From Panorpa germanica (taxonomy: Eukaryota > Arthropoda > Insecta > Mecoptera > Panorpidae), in assembly GCA_963678705.1 (NCBI GenBank), contig OY783219.1, forward strand, positions 12,524,001 to 12,588,000: a DNA stretch of 64,000 bases, read 5' to 3'. The notes beneath the pieces were generated by a model, which had not been told where the DNA came from, did no database searches, and saw nothing but the letters and a program-made list of their open reading frames with translations. This document shows, in pieces, positions 43,952-55,809 of the stretch (position 1 is the stretch's first letter; each line of letters starts with the position of its first letter). A program made the translations under genes and the position numbers.

Positions 43952-44412
43952 TTAAGAGAAGCGAGAGATTATCTATGTGGAATCACGAATGTAAATTCAA
44001 TTCATTAACACGCTGCATTAAAACATAAACAAACAGAGATTCAGGAATTCTGTCAAGTTGAAGTCGAGGTCCAGGTTTAAAGCAGCCAGGCTGGAGGTGG
44101 GAGTCCATGGTGTCAACCGGTATGTCCAGAACAGGGACCACATCGCTGGATGGGGTACACCACTAACAATTTGTCACTTATCAAGTAAATTTGGGAGTTA
44201 TTTATCTTTTGTTTTATTTTCGAGAATTAACTTAGATAGTTTATTAAGAGAGGATCAAAATGAATAAATTAGGCAGTGGTAGACAACCTTGTACAATGTG
44301 GTAGGTTAATAATAATTGTATTTTTTACTAAAAGTTAATGTGATTTCTTGGGAAATACTTCCAGGAAGTTTTCTTCAATTGAACACAAAAATTAAAACCT
44401 TTTACTGATATA
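43952..44412. other. intergenic, no gene recognised
   Basis: Contains a 69-codon frame (44058-44267) without recognisable motifs, and nothing else identifiable. Confidence 0.4.
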
Positions 44413-45162
44413 CAGGGTGCGGCAGCTTAACTTCCTTTTTTAAAAAGCTCGCCATTCAGTCGGTTGATGTCGTAGCAGAACGCTAATGGTTTCGTTCGAG
44501 AGGCGGGACAATAAAGTTTTGTCCGGCATAGTTCACTCGCCATCATGCATTGGAACAGTAAAGATCGTGTGCGTTTTCCGTTGAGACCTACTTTACGAGC
44601 GGATGTTTTGTGATCACAACCCAGCGCTCCTTTCGGAATCGCTTTAATTTAGCCGCGTTGGCCCCTGTCATTATGTTCAAACAATCTGCAATTGCGACAA
44701 GATGAAGAACTGGAGTCCCTCGGCCCATTAGATCACATGAGAGCATTGACACAGTGAGAGCTTTAATGTTGCGATCACCACGGCGTTCTGCGCGCAAACA
44801 TTCGTCTGTCCTTGGACTTTCCGATCGTTCTGTGAGGAGATCGTTCAATTCTCGGAAGCACATGTGTAAGGAATATTCTAGAAATATTTTTGAGGACGCT
44901 ATTGTTTTTTTAGTAATAACCGTCTAAGAACCTTACAAAATTTGAACGCCTGCTATACTGGCACGAGTCATGACAAGTCAGAAATCGGTTTACTCAGTGT
45001 ATGGAGAAACGTGGACGTCACCTCCCTGATTTGATCTTCAAAACTAACTAAAACAAAACTTTATGTATGTGCCTACATTATAAAAAACAAATAAAAAATT
45101 TCTCATTCATACAATGGGTTTCATTAAGATTTGAAAAAAGGAAGTTATGCTGCCGCTCTCTG
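44413..45162 (+). mobile_element. mariner-like deletion derivative (750 bp)
   Basis: CAGGGTGCGGCAGCTTAACT at left, and GGAAGTTATGCTGCCGCTCT followed by CTG at right, are inverted repeats of about 28 bp flanked by TA. The plus strand, with frameshifts, reads MHWNSKDR, TTQRSFRNRFN, LRSPRRSARKHSSVLGLSDR: the N-terminal helix-turn-helix half of a mariner-type transposase. VYGETWTS near 45000 is a scrap of the C-terminal side. The catalytic core has been deleted. The long minus-strand frame at 44588-44863 is only the shadow of this sequence. Confidence 0.82.
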
Positions 45163-45760
45163 TATTACTTTGAAAGAAAACATAGAAAGAATTTCAAACA
45201 TTTCAAAAATTATTTTGTTAGTCTCACTTAGTTCACACAACCTGTAAAATGGAGCATGCGTTGTATATTATTCTGGACGCCACTGGTCAGTGTTTATGTG
45301 ATAATATGTACAGATGAGACTTTAAAATAAATAAAACTATTTAACTTTTAAGAATGTCTAACGTGTTAAATAAATTAGCGCTAAATGTGTGCAGCGCATG
45401 CCAAGACACCGGGCAGGTGTACAAGCCATGGTACAAATATTTATCAGCCACAATAAGGTGTTATCGATTTATATATAGTTATATTGGCCATTCCACTAGT
45501 TCTGAATTTACATGCGTCTGTTTTCATGCCAAAAAGTAGGCAAAAATCACTGAAAGAAAATTGAAAGCTAAATTGATGAGTTGTTTAGAGACGAGCCTAG
45601 TTACCCTATCATATACCCGTCTCTTACTGAGCCTTCTCACTCTGAATCCAACAACTTCTGACATCTAAGTTTTCAGTAGGGTAGCGTTCGCACACTTTAT
45701 CATGAAGGGAACGATAGAAGTACGTATTTTATACGTCCGCATTCATAATATGATTCATAT
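45163..45760. other. unassigned; one 61-codon frame
   Basis: The frame 45354-45539 (starting MSNVLNKLALNVCSACQD) has no recognised domain, and I doubt it is a gene. Confidence 0.35.
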
Positions 45761-45962
45761 ACAGGGTGTCCCAATATTCAATTTTTTCAAAAATGGTAGT
45801 TAAGAACATCATAAGGTGTTTTAATATTCGAAAAAACATAATTTTTTTCTTTTAATTCCTAAACAAAATGAGATACATTTTTTTCTTCTTTTTTTCTTGT
45901 GTAGTCATGAGCAGAACCACCCTCTGGTGCCCGCTTATCGTTGAATATTGGGACACACTGTA
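45761..45962. mobile_element. 202-bp MITE of the long-repeat mariner
   Basis: CAGGGTGTCCCAATATTCAA at left; gttgaatattgggacacact followed by G at right; TA outside both. Its body matches the outer 180 bp of one arm of the 27439-29469 element (tgtagtcatgagcagaacca, aaacaaaatgagatacattt), so it is a minimal derivative of the same family. Confidence 0.85.
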
Positions 45963-46030
45963 TAGAGAACCATAAAATGAGCACGTAGATATGAGCTGAG
46001 AATTATTTCTCAACAGTGTTGTATTGATAA

Positions 46031-46239
46031 TCCAGTAAACAATTTGGTGAAGTGTCCTGTTTTGTGACGTCTCTATCACTATTGCACTTCAATTATAGTT
46101 CGAATCAACTTTATCTTCATTTGTATCCCGACAGATGGAGTGGATTCGCCATTTATTACCAATAAAATATACATTTCGATTGTGAGAAGCTGATCTGTAA
46201 ATAAACTCTTTCATGCAAAGTGACTCAAAAATGTTTACT
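46031..46239 (+). mobile_element. MITE family C, copy 4 (209 bp)
   Basis: TCCAGTAAACAATTTGGTGA (first C mutated) ... AAAATGTTTACTGGG, with AA on each side. Slight internal deletions compared with copies 1 and 7. Confidence 0.85.
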
Positions 46240-46439
46240 GGGAAATATTAAAGTAAACACTTCAACTCATGATAAAGTGTGCTAATGCAAAACAACTTAA
46301 ATATACCCAAAGTTGCAAATAGTCGGCTACAGTGTGAAGTTGGATATTTTTATATCCAAAGTCAGATGCGGCTCTGAAAATAGATAAATTTACATACCAT
46401 AGAATCGAAACTGGTTGTTTTTCTCTCCCTAAAAAATGT

Positions 46440-47090
46440 TCAACGGACGCCCATGATCAGGACGTTTTCCTCAAATTCTTGTTTAATTTGCGATTGTAAT
46501 TTAAGGGTAGATGCAGGATGACAGCGATGAGGAGTGATAATGAAACGAAAAAGGCAGAGAACGAGTTCTTGTAATCGGATGAGGAACAAATCAGGAAAGA
46601 GAAGAAAACGAAATGAAAGGGTAGCATGAAGGAACAGGGATAGATGTGAATGAGACAGAAAAGGAGGTAAGAATGGAGGGGAGAGGTGCAAGGTCTTATA
46701 ATGGAAATGCATATAGAAGTAGTGCAGCAATAGGAAAAGATGAAGAAGATAAATGAAGCGTAACACAATACAAGATACGGACAGTTGTAGACCAGGAAGA
46801 TGCCGGAGGACTTGGAAAAAGAGAGAGGAAAGAAACGAGAACGATTTCTAGGTAACGAAAAAAGTATAAGAAAAAATGTGGAAAGGAGGAGAAAGTGGAT
46901 TAAACATAGAGAAGATATTGCAGGGGAAGCGTGAATGAAGAGGATGGATGGTAGAAGAAGAAAAAGAAGAGATAAGGAAGATAAACTGGAGGAATTGTAA
47001 ACTTAGTTTAAATAAAATTAAATGGAATGGAAAGGAGATTGTGAAACCGGAAGGCAAAACATTTATAAGAAAATATAAATAATTTGAAAT
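46440..47090 (+). pseudogene. decayed LINE C-terminal remnant
   Basis: Purine-rich sequence, with ILQGKRE- and KRMDGRRRK-like reading near 46910-46960 that parallels the end of the LINE at 42561. It is followed by a matching 3' UTR (gagattgtgaaaccggaagg). The long minus-strand frames here are pyrimidine-rich shadows. Confidence 0.55.
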
Positions 47091-48124
47091 TATAATTTTC
47101 GATATCTTGCATAGAGTTCATTAAAAGTAAATTTTCATAACCTAATTACACCTTATATTTGTAAACCAATAATGAGATTTAATGGTTATTACAATGTTTA
47201 AACATACAGGATAATCTGATTATCTGAACCATAATCCATCAATGAATAGTTGAAAGGTTAAACATCTAAAAGTATACAAATCAAAGCATATAATCCAACA
47301 GGTCTTTTAACATGACCCATCTGTTCTTACGATTTTGTTCTGTAGAATTTAGTTTAGGTTTGGACCATTCATTGTTTTAACAGGTATTGTAGTTTTATCA
47401 GCTAGTTTTATCTTATTCGAACACTATATAAATTACGTCCAACTAACATTGTACGACAAATTAATACAAGACATTAAACAAGTAACATAGCTTATCGCCA
47501 TCGAACATTCGACATCAAGATAGAATAACTTTACACAGCTGGCATTTTAATAGCATTGTCCGGACATAAATCGTGTCTGGATTGGATTGGAGTGTGAGTG
47601 TCGTCCCAGGACTAGAACCTGGATCAGAACGAGGACCCAGAGGTTAAATGCTTGTTGTGTTCCAAGCATAGACAGTCCAAGAACAGGGTCCAGAATGTCT
47701 AGGAGTTCGAAGGATACTTTTTAAATTAATGAATAAAATAAACAAGTGATATTTGTCATTTGACTTTTTTTTTTATTTCTTATATATCATTGTTTTAGTA
47801 ATTTTTAGTAAAGTTAAGTTGTGATATGAGGAAAAAAATTTTAAATGGCAGTTTAATATGAACTAAAATTAATTTCATTAAGCTTATTTAACATAATTAT
47901 ATTTATCAGCTTGAGAAACATTACCTTGCAATAAAATATCTCTTTCCGAATCATATAAAGTAATTTTTTCTGTCATCGTTACCTTTAAGTTTTGCGTTAT
48001 ATTTGAAAGTTGCACCGAAATGCTCAACAAGGACCACTACGACCCAAGTCTTCAGACAGGTTAAGTGACCTGACAATATATATTCGATTGTAATTGATAA
48101 ATTAATAAATGATGCTGATAAGAG
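47091..48124. other. intergenic, no gene recognised
   Basis: Contains a GC-richer patch (47560-47700, cccaggactagaacctggat) that could be an old repeat; no ORF or terminal repeats found. Confidence 0.4.
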
Positions 48125-48595
48125 TGCTGTCGAACTATGCAAGCGTATTTAAGCAACGGTGAATTCGGACGTAAATCGGTGGCTATGTTAAGCGCGTAAA
48201 ACTAGAGTTCTTTGCATTTGTTGTGTGATAATACATACATACCACGCACCGCTACAACAGTACGCTAAGTCAAACTTGTGTACTGTAGGGTGCATTGGAG
48301 TTGTTTTGCACTAACATAATTTATCATGAGAGCAAACTTCCAGTCTGAGCCGGCTGATTACATTTACAAGGTAGCGATAGGTTTAGCGTTGTAGCTTGTA
48401 TACGCTTGGTTAAAATTCGCTGAAATTCGGTTCCAATGTGAGAGGTACGTAACGCCCGTATTCGGACGGTTTTGTCGCATGCAGTGTGCGACGTTTCTTT
48501 ACATGTACAGGGTTCGGATAGGTAAAGCGTACTAGCGCGTATACGTCCAGTCAAAATTCGCTTAATACGATTGCAGTGTGCGACAGGCCTAACAG
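48125..48595. mobile_element. element with internal ~140-bp repeats
   Basis: Left gctgtcgaactatgcaagcg and right gattgcagtgtgcgacaggc resemble 6411-6475 in form (gcctgtcacacactggatgc), suggesting terminal inverted repeats. Inside, two diverged direct units (about 48350-48480 and 48485-48595) share acatttacaaggtagcgata/acatgtacagggttcggata and aaaattcgct blocks. No genuine ORF; the 76-codon minus frame merely reads through the two units. Confidence 0.5.
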
Positions 48596-49650
48596 CCCAA
48601 ATGCACGATATATTAATAACTGTGAAAATGTATTAGTAATAAATCTTACTGGTCATAGAATTTACATAATTATAGTCTGGATCTCCCTTGTGATGAAAAC
48701 CCGAGCTAGAATAGGTTAATTATACAAAATAATAATAAAGCTAGACACTACGGCCCACACAGACTTTAACCAGATTTGTGGCTATCAGAATTATTTACCG
48801 CATCATAAAATTGATATAAAACGCTATAAAAATATTTCAACCAATTTATTTTTAATAAAGAATCGACAAATTTTGATTTGAAACATAAAAACAATTATTT
48901 TATGAATACGTTTCTTCAATATATTACTTTATATCTTCTAAGACATCTCAATTTTATTTCGAGTGTGTTGGAGGTGGCATCGTTGATGTGCTACATCCCC
49001 CCCCCCCCCCCGAACCCTCCATGCCCTGCGCCATTTGGGACCATCAACTAGTACCGAGAAGTGTTTTTACATCAAACTTGTCTGTATCGGATGTCACCCG
49101 AATCGTTATGTTCCTATTTTTATATATTTTATTATATGTTCTCTTGGAGATAGATATGTATTATAAAAATATATTTGTTACGTGTGAAACAGCTATAGAT
49201 AGGGGTTGTAGTTGTAGATTTATACCCTTTCGGAGTTAAAATAGGAAGGAAGTTTTGGTCGATGATTCAACATTTCTTTAATTTAATCTCAAATTCAAAT
49301 TCAAAGATATTTTATTAGTCAAATGTTATTGCAATAATTAATATTACATATTATTTTATTTGTAATGTTTTTGCCATTTGGCGCTACATACAATAATTAA
49401 TATTAATTACAATATGCCTTGTTCTAATGTAAGATGTCTTGCCTGAGCCTAAATCCGCATTTTCGATGTGCGAAGTTATAAGTAGGGAAACATGAATAAA
49501 AACACTACTTAGCTATGTTGGAATTTTACATATGGAGAAACATATTGTGCAGCATGCACCTAGAGTATTGTGCCCTTTGGTAATCTGTATTTATTTATCT
49601 GTCGTGTGTGTATTGTCCAAGATGGTGTATTAAGTGGGGCGGTAAGGTCA
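48596..49650. other. intergenic; poly-C run
   Basis: No gene. A run of 14 C at about 48997-49010 is unusual in such AT-rich DNA. The 83-codon frame that starts there depends on the run. Confidence 0.5.
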
Positions 49651-49654
49651 AATC

Positions 49655-50464
49655 GATAAAAAAGCATATTTTCCATAATGTGTTTTGACGAAACAGTTAA
49701 TATATAATTATTTCTATACTTACTACATAATGAAATAACATTTGAAGACTACTTTGTGAAAGTTTCATAAATAAATATCAAGAAATGAGGCGAATCTCTG
49801 CAGACGACACAAAAAAAAGTAACATTTCTGAAATCGAAAAACCAAAATTAGTTTTGAGTTTTTGAGACTATTGAGCTTTTATTTGATTGAAATTGATGTT
49901 AATAAATGTGTATTGGCGCGTCTATTTTATTAAATATCTAAATGTTGACAGAGATATAGCAATTAAAAGTTTGAATTGTAGTTTTAGCGCTAGAAATGGT
50001 CGGTCATATTTGTAGGACGTGAAATGCATTTTAACGTCAGTTATTTGTTGAGTAGGTCAGTGCTGTGGTAATGTTTTGTAGCTGTTGGTAGTCGAAATAA
50101 TCAAGTCAAGTCAAGAATAATAAGTTTTTATTTTATTTACCATGCTAAGGCAGACATAATATTGAAATTTTATTGTTCCTTGAAATAGCTGTAAATAATA
50201 TTTGATATTTTGATATACTCGTATAAATACATATAGCAGAGATTTATGAGGTGTAAAGTTGACAGCGGTTGTATGCATTTGGAATGTGTACAACGTTGAA
50301 TCCCTTTAATAATTAAAGAGACAAAATGACTTTTTTAATTGTTAATATCTCTTAACATATCAGGAGTTCTTAAAAAATAATTGAACATTTGAGGTTCTAG
50401 TAACCCACTTTATCAATATATAGTACAGTTTTATAGAAATTAAGACATAGGACACAAGCCCATT
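49655..50464. repeat. repeat S fragment followed by MITE W, copy 9
   Basis: 49655-49815 matches 6480-6650 (ttatttctatacttactaca, gaagactactttgtgaaagt). From about 49880 to 50464 is a W element lacking its first ~50 bases but ending normally (gacacaagcccatt). Confidence 0.7.
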
Positions 50465-50569
50465 GCTTTACCCTCTACGTTTTCCTTGCAGCAGTAATTC
50501 TGTGAGGGGTATTACGACGCCTTCAATTGTAATTTGTCTTATCAATCATATTGAACATTTCATAAACAT

Positions 50570-50905
50570 TAGTAGGAAGAGGCCCGAAAAAGAGAAAGGA
50601 GTATTTTGAAAGGAATGGAATGGCGATCGAGGAGGCAGAGAGAAGAAGAGAAGGAGGCGCAAGTGTGGAAGAGGAGCTAAGGAGAAGGGATAAGGAGATA
50701 CAGCAACAGGAAAGAATGGGAAAAATCGAGAAAAGCAATTACAATACAAGATATTAAAGGATTTGGAAAAGTAATATACCTCAGTACTTAATAGAAAAAG
50801 ACATAAAAAACATAAGAAGGCTTAGATAGACAGCAAGGTTTAGATTGGGAAATAAGGAAAAAAGGAAACAGATACTGGGAAAGTAGAGAGGAAAGAATGT
50901 GTAGA

Positions 50906-50939
<34 letters not shown>

Positions 50940-50945
50940 TATATA

Positions 50946-50978
<33 letters not shown>

Positions 50979-51000
50979 TAATATATAAGTAATATATAAG

Positions 51001-51034
<34 letters not shown>

Positions 51035-51107
51035 AGGATTAAAATGTATTGTATTAAGGCAGAAGAATGTAATGCCGAAAAGTAAAACATTAAATAAATA
51101 AAAAAAA
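50570..51107 (+). pseudogene. LINE C-terminal remnant with TA repeats and poly-A
   Basis: Codons match the 42561-43403 LINE (EYFERNGMAIEEAERRREGG, QQQERMGKIEKSNYN, FRLGNKE-like), with stops and frameshifts. A large (TA)n block at 50908-51023 has expanded inside it. The 3' end has aatgccgaaaagtaaaacat and then AAATAAATAAAAAAAAA. Confidence 0.75.
50908..51025. repeat. (TA)n microsatellite
   Basis: TA repeats broken by short gtatatag and agtaatataag interruptions. Confidence 0.85.
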
Positions 51108-51410
51108 AATTATTATTCACAAACATTATTAAAGCTAACGACTGCTTTATGAACTGATAATCATTTCCAATCATGGGACAGCTATTTTTAGCGTCGCCCC
51201 ATTCCACCTCGCTTATGATGAACCTTTTTAGACCTCCTGTAATCCGATCATGACATATAGACGCGTGGTTTAGATGGTTTTTTATCCAGACCTTCTTCTC
51301 TGTGTAGTTTGTGTACACGGTAAAGAAGTACAACTTATTTGCGTTCTGTATGCCAGCCACTTCCAGCAGATTTACGGCCATCAGCTGGAAAGGATCGGGT
51401 GTACAAATCT
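51108..51410 (-). other. unidentified open frame, possible exon
   Basis: From 51381 down to about 51108 the minus strand is open for about 90 codons of balanced composition: MAVNLLEVAGIQNANKLYFF, TVYTNYTEKKVWIKNHLNHA, SICHDRITGGLKRFIISEVE. The following part of the frame (below 51100) is the shadow of the LINE tail and TA repeat. The composition is more gene-like than its surroundings. I recognise no family; it could be an exon or a piece of an unfamiliar transposon. The LINE poly-A abuts it. Confidence 0.35.
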
Positions 51411-51830
51411 ATCTCCAGTGAGGTCACAGGTTACACGGTAGTTGTGATTTGAGATTGGAATTCCCTTAAATGTTTTTTTTTTAATTTGGATTTTTAAAAA
51501 ACACTTCACATCATAATAATTTAGTGCGGTGAACTGGGAACTAATAATAATGAGGTAGGAAGTTGTAATAAGGAAGCTGCAGCAGTTGCCCTAGCCCGTA
51601 AGATGCTGCTCCATTATCAAGGGAGTTGGTTGTAAACTTATTGTTTCTGTTTTAACGTGTGAAATTAATACCGTACGCAGTGATGGTTAAAATTCCGGGT
51701 AGTATTTTAATTATTTAAACAAATATTGAAAAATAATTAAAAATACCAGGGTTTATGCGGTAACATTCAAATTGACTACGTCTGCGAATAATGATTCAAT
51801 TATATTTGCAATTAAAATGTAATATGTTAA
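51411..51830. other. intergenic, no gene recognised
   Basis: No recognisable coding or repeat features. Confidence 0.4.
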
Positions 51831-51831
51831 G

Positions 51832-51991
51832 CCCCATTCTCACTCACTCAGTTTTAGTGTTAATTTAAGGTTTTAACCTAAAATGTAAGTTTCAGCTTGA
51901 GAAATATAAAGAAATAAAGTTAATTATATAAAATACAATAAATAAGGTTAAGACGATCCATTAAAAGTAATAACAGTGAGAGAGAATGCGG
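51832..51991. mobile_element. MITE family V (160 bp), TTAA-flanked
   Basis: Ends CCCCATTCTCACTCACTCAG and cagtgagagagaatgcgg are inverted repeats of about 22 bp with mismatches. TTAA lies beside each end, pointing to a TTAA-specific superfamily (piggyBac or Kolobok). Its uninterrupted centre serves as the empty site for family C copy 1. Confidence 0.65.
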
Positions 51992-53400
51992 TTTAAGCCT
52001 CATTTTCAAACCACAATTTATTTTTTAAACATAATTTTGTATTAGTAATGTTACATTGTGATTTATCAAATGCCGCTCAAAAACGGTTGCATCAAAATTT
52101 TGAAAATTGTTTCAGATTTTTGGTGACCTTAGTTTTCTGGAATTCCTTGGAAAAGTTGGAAAAAAATAAAACATTTTTTGTTCTTTAACTTTTAATTCTA
52201 ACAGAGGATAGAAAGTTAAAATTTTAAATATATATTTTATTGTTTATTACAAAATATTTCGAAATTTAGAAATTCAAACATTGGAAAAAGAAGGTAGAAT
52301 GTAAAAATTGTGCTAAAAGGTTGAAATTTGATATACAGGATAACTTTATTACCTAATTTATTAAATTATTTATTTATTATTAAATTAAATTAAAAAGTAC
52401 CACATTTTGGAAGAAAGTTGGCAAAAAATGCACAAATTTTAAAAGTTGAATATTAATTAACTTTTTTATTTTACTAATGAAATAAAGTATTTTTGAGATT
52501 GAGCTGGACACACTATTAAAAGTGTCATATGTAAAACATTACATTTAAATATGCAACTAAAGTAATTCAATGGAAATTAAGTTCTTTAATAAAATTACGT
52601 ATTATTTCATTAAATTAAAATCAAACATCACTTGGCGACGGGATAAACACAAGTTAATATATATTGCAATAGATTATCAGTTTTATTAACTAAATATTCT
52701 TAAATTTTATTTTATTTAATGTCGGCCTATGCCTTATCCTACTATGTTGCCAATATTTTGAATTCTCTCATTCTCAGCTGCAAATCATCATAATCAAATG
52801 ACCATAATGGATATATCGTTCAACAGCACATTTTATAAAGTTTGAGAGCCAGTGTAATACTAGACACGGAAGCAAAATCAACAAACTAGCGCCTGGGAGT
52901 TCGTGATTTCACTAAACAAACACTAGACGCAGGACTCAGTACTCAGGACCTGGCAGCTTGTTATTTGCTGCACTCTTGTTTACATTCTGACTTCCTCTCA
53001 TCTGTTTTTTAGTTGTTTTATTGCCAGGACTGACCATAATTTAAGAGCGCTTCCTACTTTTTTATAATTCTGTTCATAAAACATTACGACGTACATTATA
53101 GGATAACGCTTAGTTTCTTAAAGGTCCAATACACACTCGAAAATGTTAGACTCGGCTCCGAACAGACCATGCTACGTGGCAAGCATCATCTAATGTCGCG
53201 AGCTTCAAATCATCAAATAATTTTAAAATAGGATAAAAATAATTAATTTTTATAATTCCTAATAAAACTAAAGGCATATTAGAACTGGAGTCTTATAAAA
53301 CGACATTTACTATAAATTGTCAATTCCTTTTAATATAATTTTATTATAACCTCATAATATATGCACTTAAGTAAGTAACTTAATAGAAACGTGGATTTTG
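51992..53400. other. intergenic, no gene recognised
   Basis: AT-rich, no convincing ORF, RNA or element ends. Confidence 0.4.
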
Positions 53401-53402
53401 TC

Positions 53403-53515
53403 CACCCCAGATATCAACTGTGTTGGCCGTTATTTCTACAGTACAGTTTTTCACTGAACGGTCACTGTTTCACCGACAGACTAACTAAAGAAATATAATT
53501 TCTTTATATTTATAT
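53403..53515 (-). repeat. dispersed repeat Z (copy 2, inverted)
   Basis: Inverted match to 4700-4830. Confidence 0.6.
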
Positions 53516-54004
53516 GAAAAATAATACGAGTATTATAATATTTTGTTTGAGTATCTAGAATTTTAAAAAAAAATTATATCTCGAAGGTATAGATAGTCTT
53601 TTAAGAATATACTGTTAAATTTTTGTAAGGATATTGATAATATTTTCTTTTATACACCCGTTTTAGCATATATCATTAGCCATAGCATATACCATATCAT
53701 ATACTCGTATCATTTATATTAAAACTACTTTTTTCTAATATTAAAATTAAATATCAAACTATAATTATTAACGATATTGAGGGCCGCTCAGGGATAGAGA
53801 CCACTGAACTGCAAAGAAGGATCGCCTATTGGTAAATTAATTTTAATTTAACATAAATTAGTTCTCTGGGAAGAAATGGATGGGCGGTAAGAGATTTGGC
53901 TCTAACAAAGAGATGACCACTGAAACAAACGTCTATTTTGAGGATCTTGAGAATATTTGGAAAGAATAAAAAATAGGAAAAATGTTGGACTAAATGTATC
54001 GAGC

Positions 54005-54440
54005 CAGGGGCGGCCTCAGCCATTGCGATGCCCCGGGCAGCAGATCTTTGCGAAGCCCCAGGCGGCAGAACTTTACAAGGCCCCGGGGTGACAAATATTT
54101 GCGAGGCCCCGGGGCGGCAGATATTTGCGAGGCATTTGTTCTTTGTATAATTTATGTAAATTGTAAGTAAGTATTTTTTATGATAATTGACAAGAAATAA
54201 AATTTTATATTGGAAGGTTTATAAAAGTTAACAAGCACAAAGACGACAAACGTTAATGATGATAAACTAAGGTACATGAATACCTTAAAAGATATACGCA
54301 GTGATTCTAGAGGGATTTCTAAAGAGCGAGGCGCGAGATTCAAATACATATATGGTAATGAATTTTTGTACTAGGGTTGTTGCGCGGGAATGTGAGGCCC
54401 CGGGCCGGTGCCCTGCTTGCCACCCTCAAACCCGCCTCTG
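54005..54440. mobile_element. hAT MITE (436 bp) with 8-bp duplication
   Basis: CAGGGGCGGCCTCAGCC at left, and cccgcctctg at right (inverse CAGAGGCGGG). TATCGAGC is duplicated exactly on both sides (53997-54004, 54441-54448); 8 bp is diagnostic for hAT. The left part has three short GC-rich direct repeats built on gaggccccggggcggcagat. Related sequence lies in the decayed hAT areas at 200-370 and 12276-12400. Confidence 0.92.
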
Positions 54441-54959
54441 TATCGAGCTTAAAGAAAACTATGTTGATATATAAAGAGTTTTTATTACCAAAAAAAATAT
54501 CTTTTATTGAGTTATAAAGCACTTTTTCAAAAAAGGTCACTGAATTATCAAATTAACCTCTTAAAATAAATGTCTCCCGAGCTGGCACTGGTAAGAACTA
54601 CAGCATAATCCATAGATACCCCTTCTGACAACATCTTCATAAGTTGTACAGATCTTTCCGGATCCGGAATCACATTTCAAACAGAGTTATGAGTGATCTG
54701 CGCAGTTATTTACACTCAAATTACAATCATAATTATAAAATTAAGTTGTTATTAAGAGATACTTCACTAATTAGCTAAACACAAGGCTGAGAGCGTCTGA
54801 GTTCAGCCTGGTGGATGTGGAACATCGCTCCAACAGGATGTATTTGTCAAAGCTACTAGTAGATAGTCCAAATATTAAAAATGCTCGATGTCAAAAATCA
54901 ACATTTATCGTCACTGTTTAACAACAAAAATACTTTACGATTATTTTGTAAAAAGAGAT

Positions 54960-55809
54960 CCCAGTAAACATTTTGGAGTAAATTCTACTTAATTTCTATT
55001 ACATATCATGAGTTTTTTGTCTGGAACGTGTTCGATTTCTATTCAGTCGTTCATAGGAAAGGCCCTTTTTATGACCTACAGAGATCGCAACGACGGTTCA
55101 CTGCTGAATTAAAAGCGGAGTTGGTTTATGATTTATGACCGGAGTTATAAACTTGACACTAGCAGGGGTATAAAATTTAATGGAATTCTACTTTTTAGAG
55201 TCTGCAAAATATAAATATTTAAATGAAAAAATAAATAGATGTAATCTTTAGTACGGATCGTGATTTTTTTAATGAATATTATTCATCTTCAACAATACTC
55301 GTTATATTAGTTTTTTACATTGTTTTGGGTTTAAAAAATCCACGATCGGCAGGTCTGCGTTAGGTTTAAAACCTCTGTCTTACCATCGCTGGATACTATC
55401 TTCGTTTAAATACATTATATTCGGGGATTGAGGGAGATAACGTCTGTCTATTACCATTAAAGAAATATTTGTTGAAAAAGGATAGCATATACTTTAAAAA
55501 TACTGTACTGAACGAAAACTATACAAGTATACAAGTGTAACAGTGAAAAATATATTTTACTTGTCTAACCGCATCTCGATTCTCTCTCACTTTGGAATAA
55601 ATGTTATGAAAGTGAACTTAAGAAAAATATATCCATGTGGGAAAGAAACAGAAATACTTAATGAATGATGTTGGAAAAAGAAAGAATATTATTATGAAAA
55701 AGTAACACAAAATCTGTGACAGGTAGAGAACTTGTAAAGCGTTAGAATAGAATTGTACGAGTGACTCGAACTTCACCAGATAGGGCACTTCACCAAATTG
55801 TTTACTGGG
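54960..55809. mobile_element. DNA transposon family C, long form, copy 5 (850 bp, inverted)
   Basis: CCCAGTAAACATTTTGGAGT ... CACCAAATTGTTTACTGGG, flanked by GAT on both sides (3 bp). Nearly the full reverse complement of copy 2 (11110-11943), including the block that encodes KIYPCGKETEILNE there; here that frame is broken by a small deletion. Confidence 0.9.

Noticed and set aside
44588..44863. 91-codon minus-strand frame in the 750-bp element as a gene.
   Set aside because: The plus strand reads as a mariner transposase N-terminus (SPRRSARKHSSVLGLSDR), so the minus frame is its shadow.
46440..46768. Minus-strand frames of about 100 codons resembling membrane proteins.
   Set aside because: Same cause: complement of a purine-rich LINE remnant.
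48988..49239. 83-codon frame starting with a run of prolines.
   Set aside because: The prolines come from a poly-C tract; nothing else supports coding.
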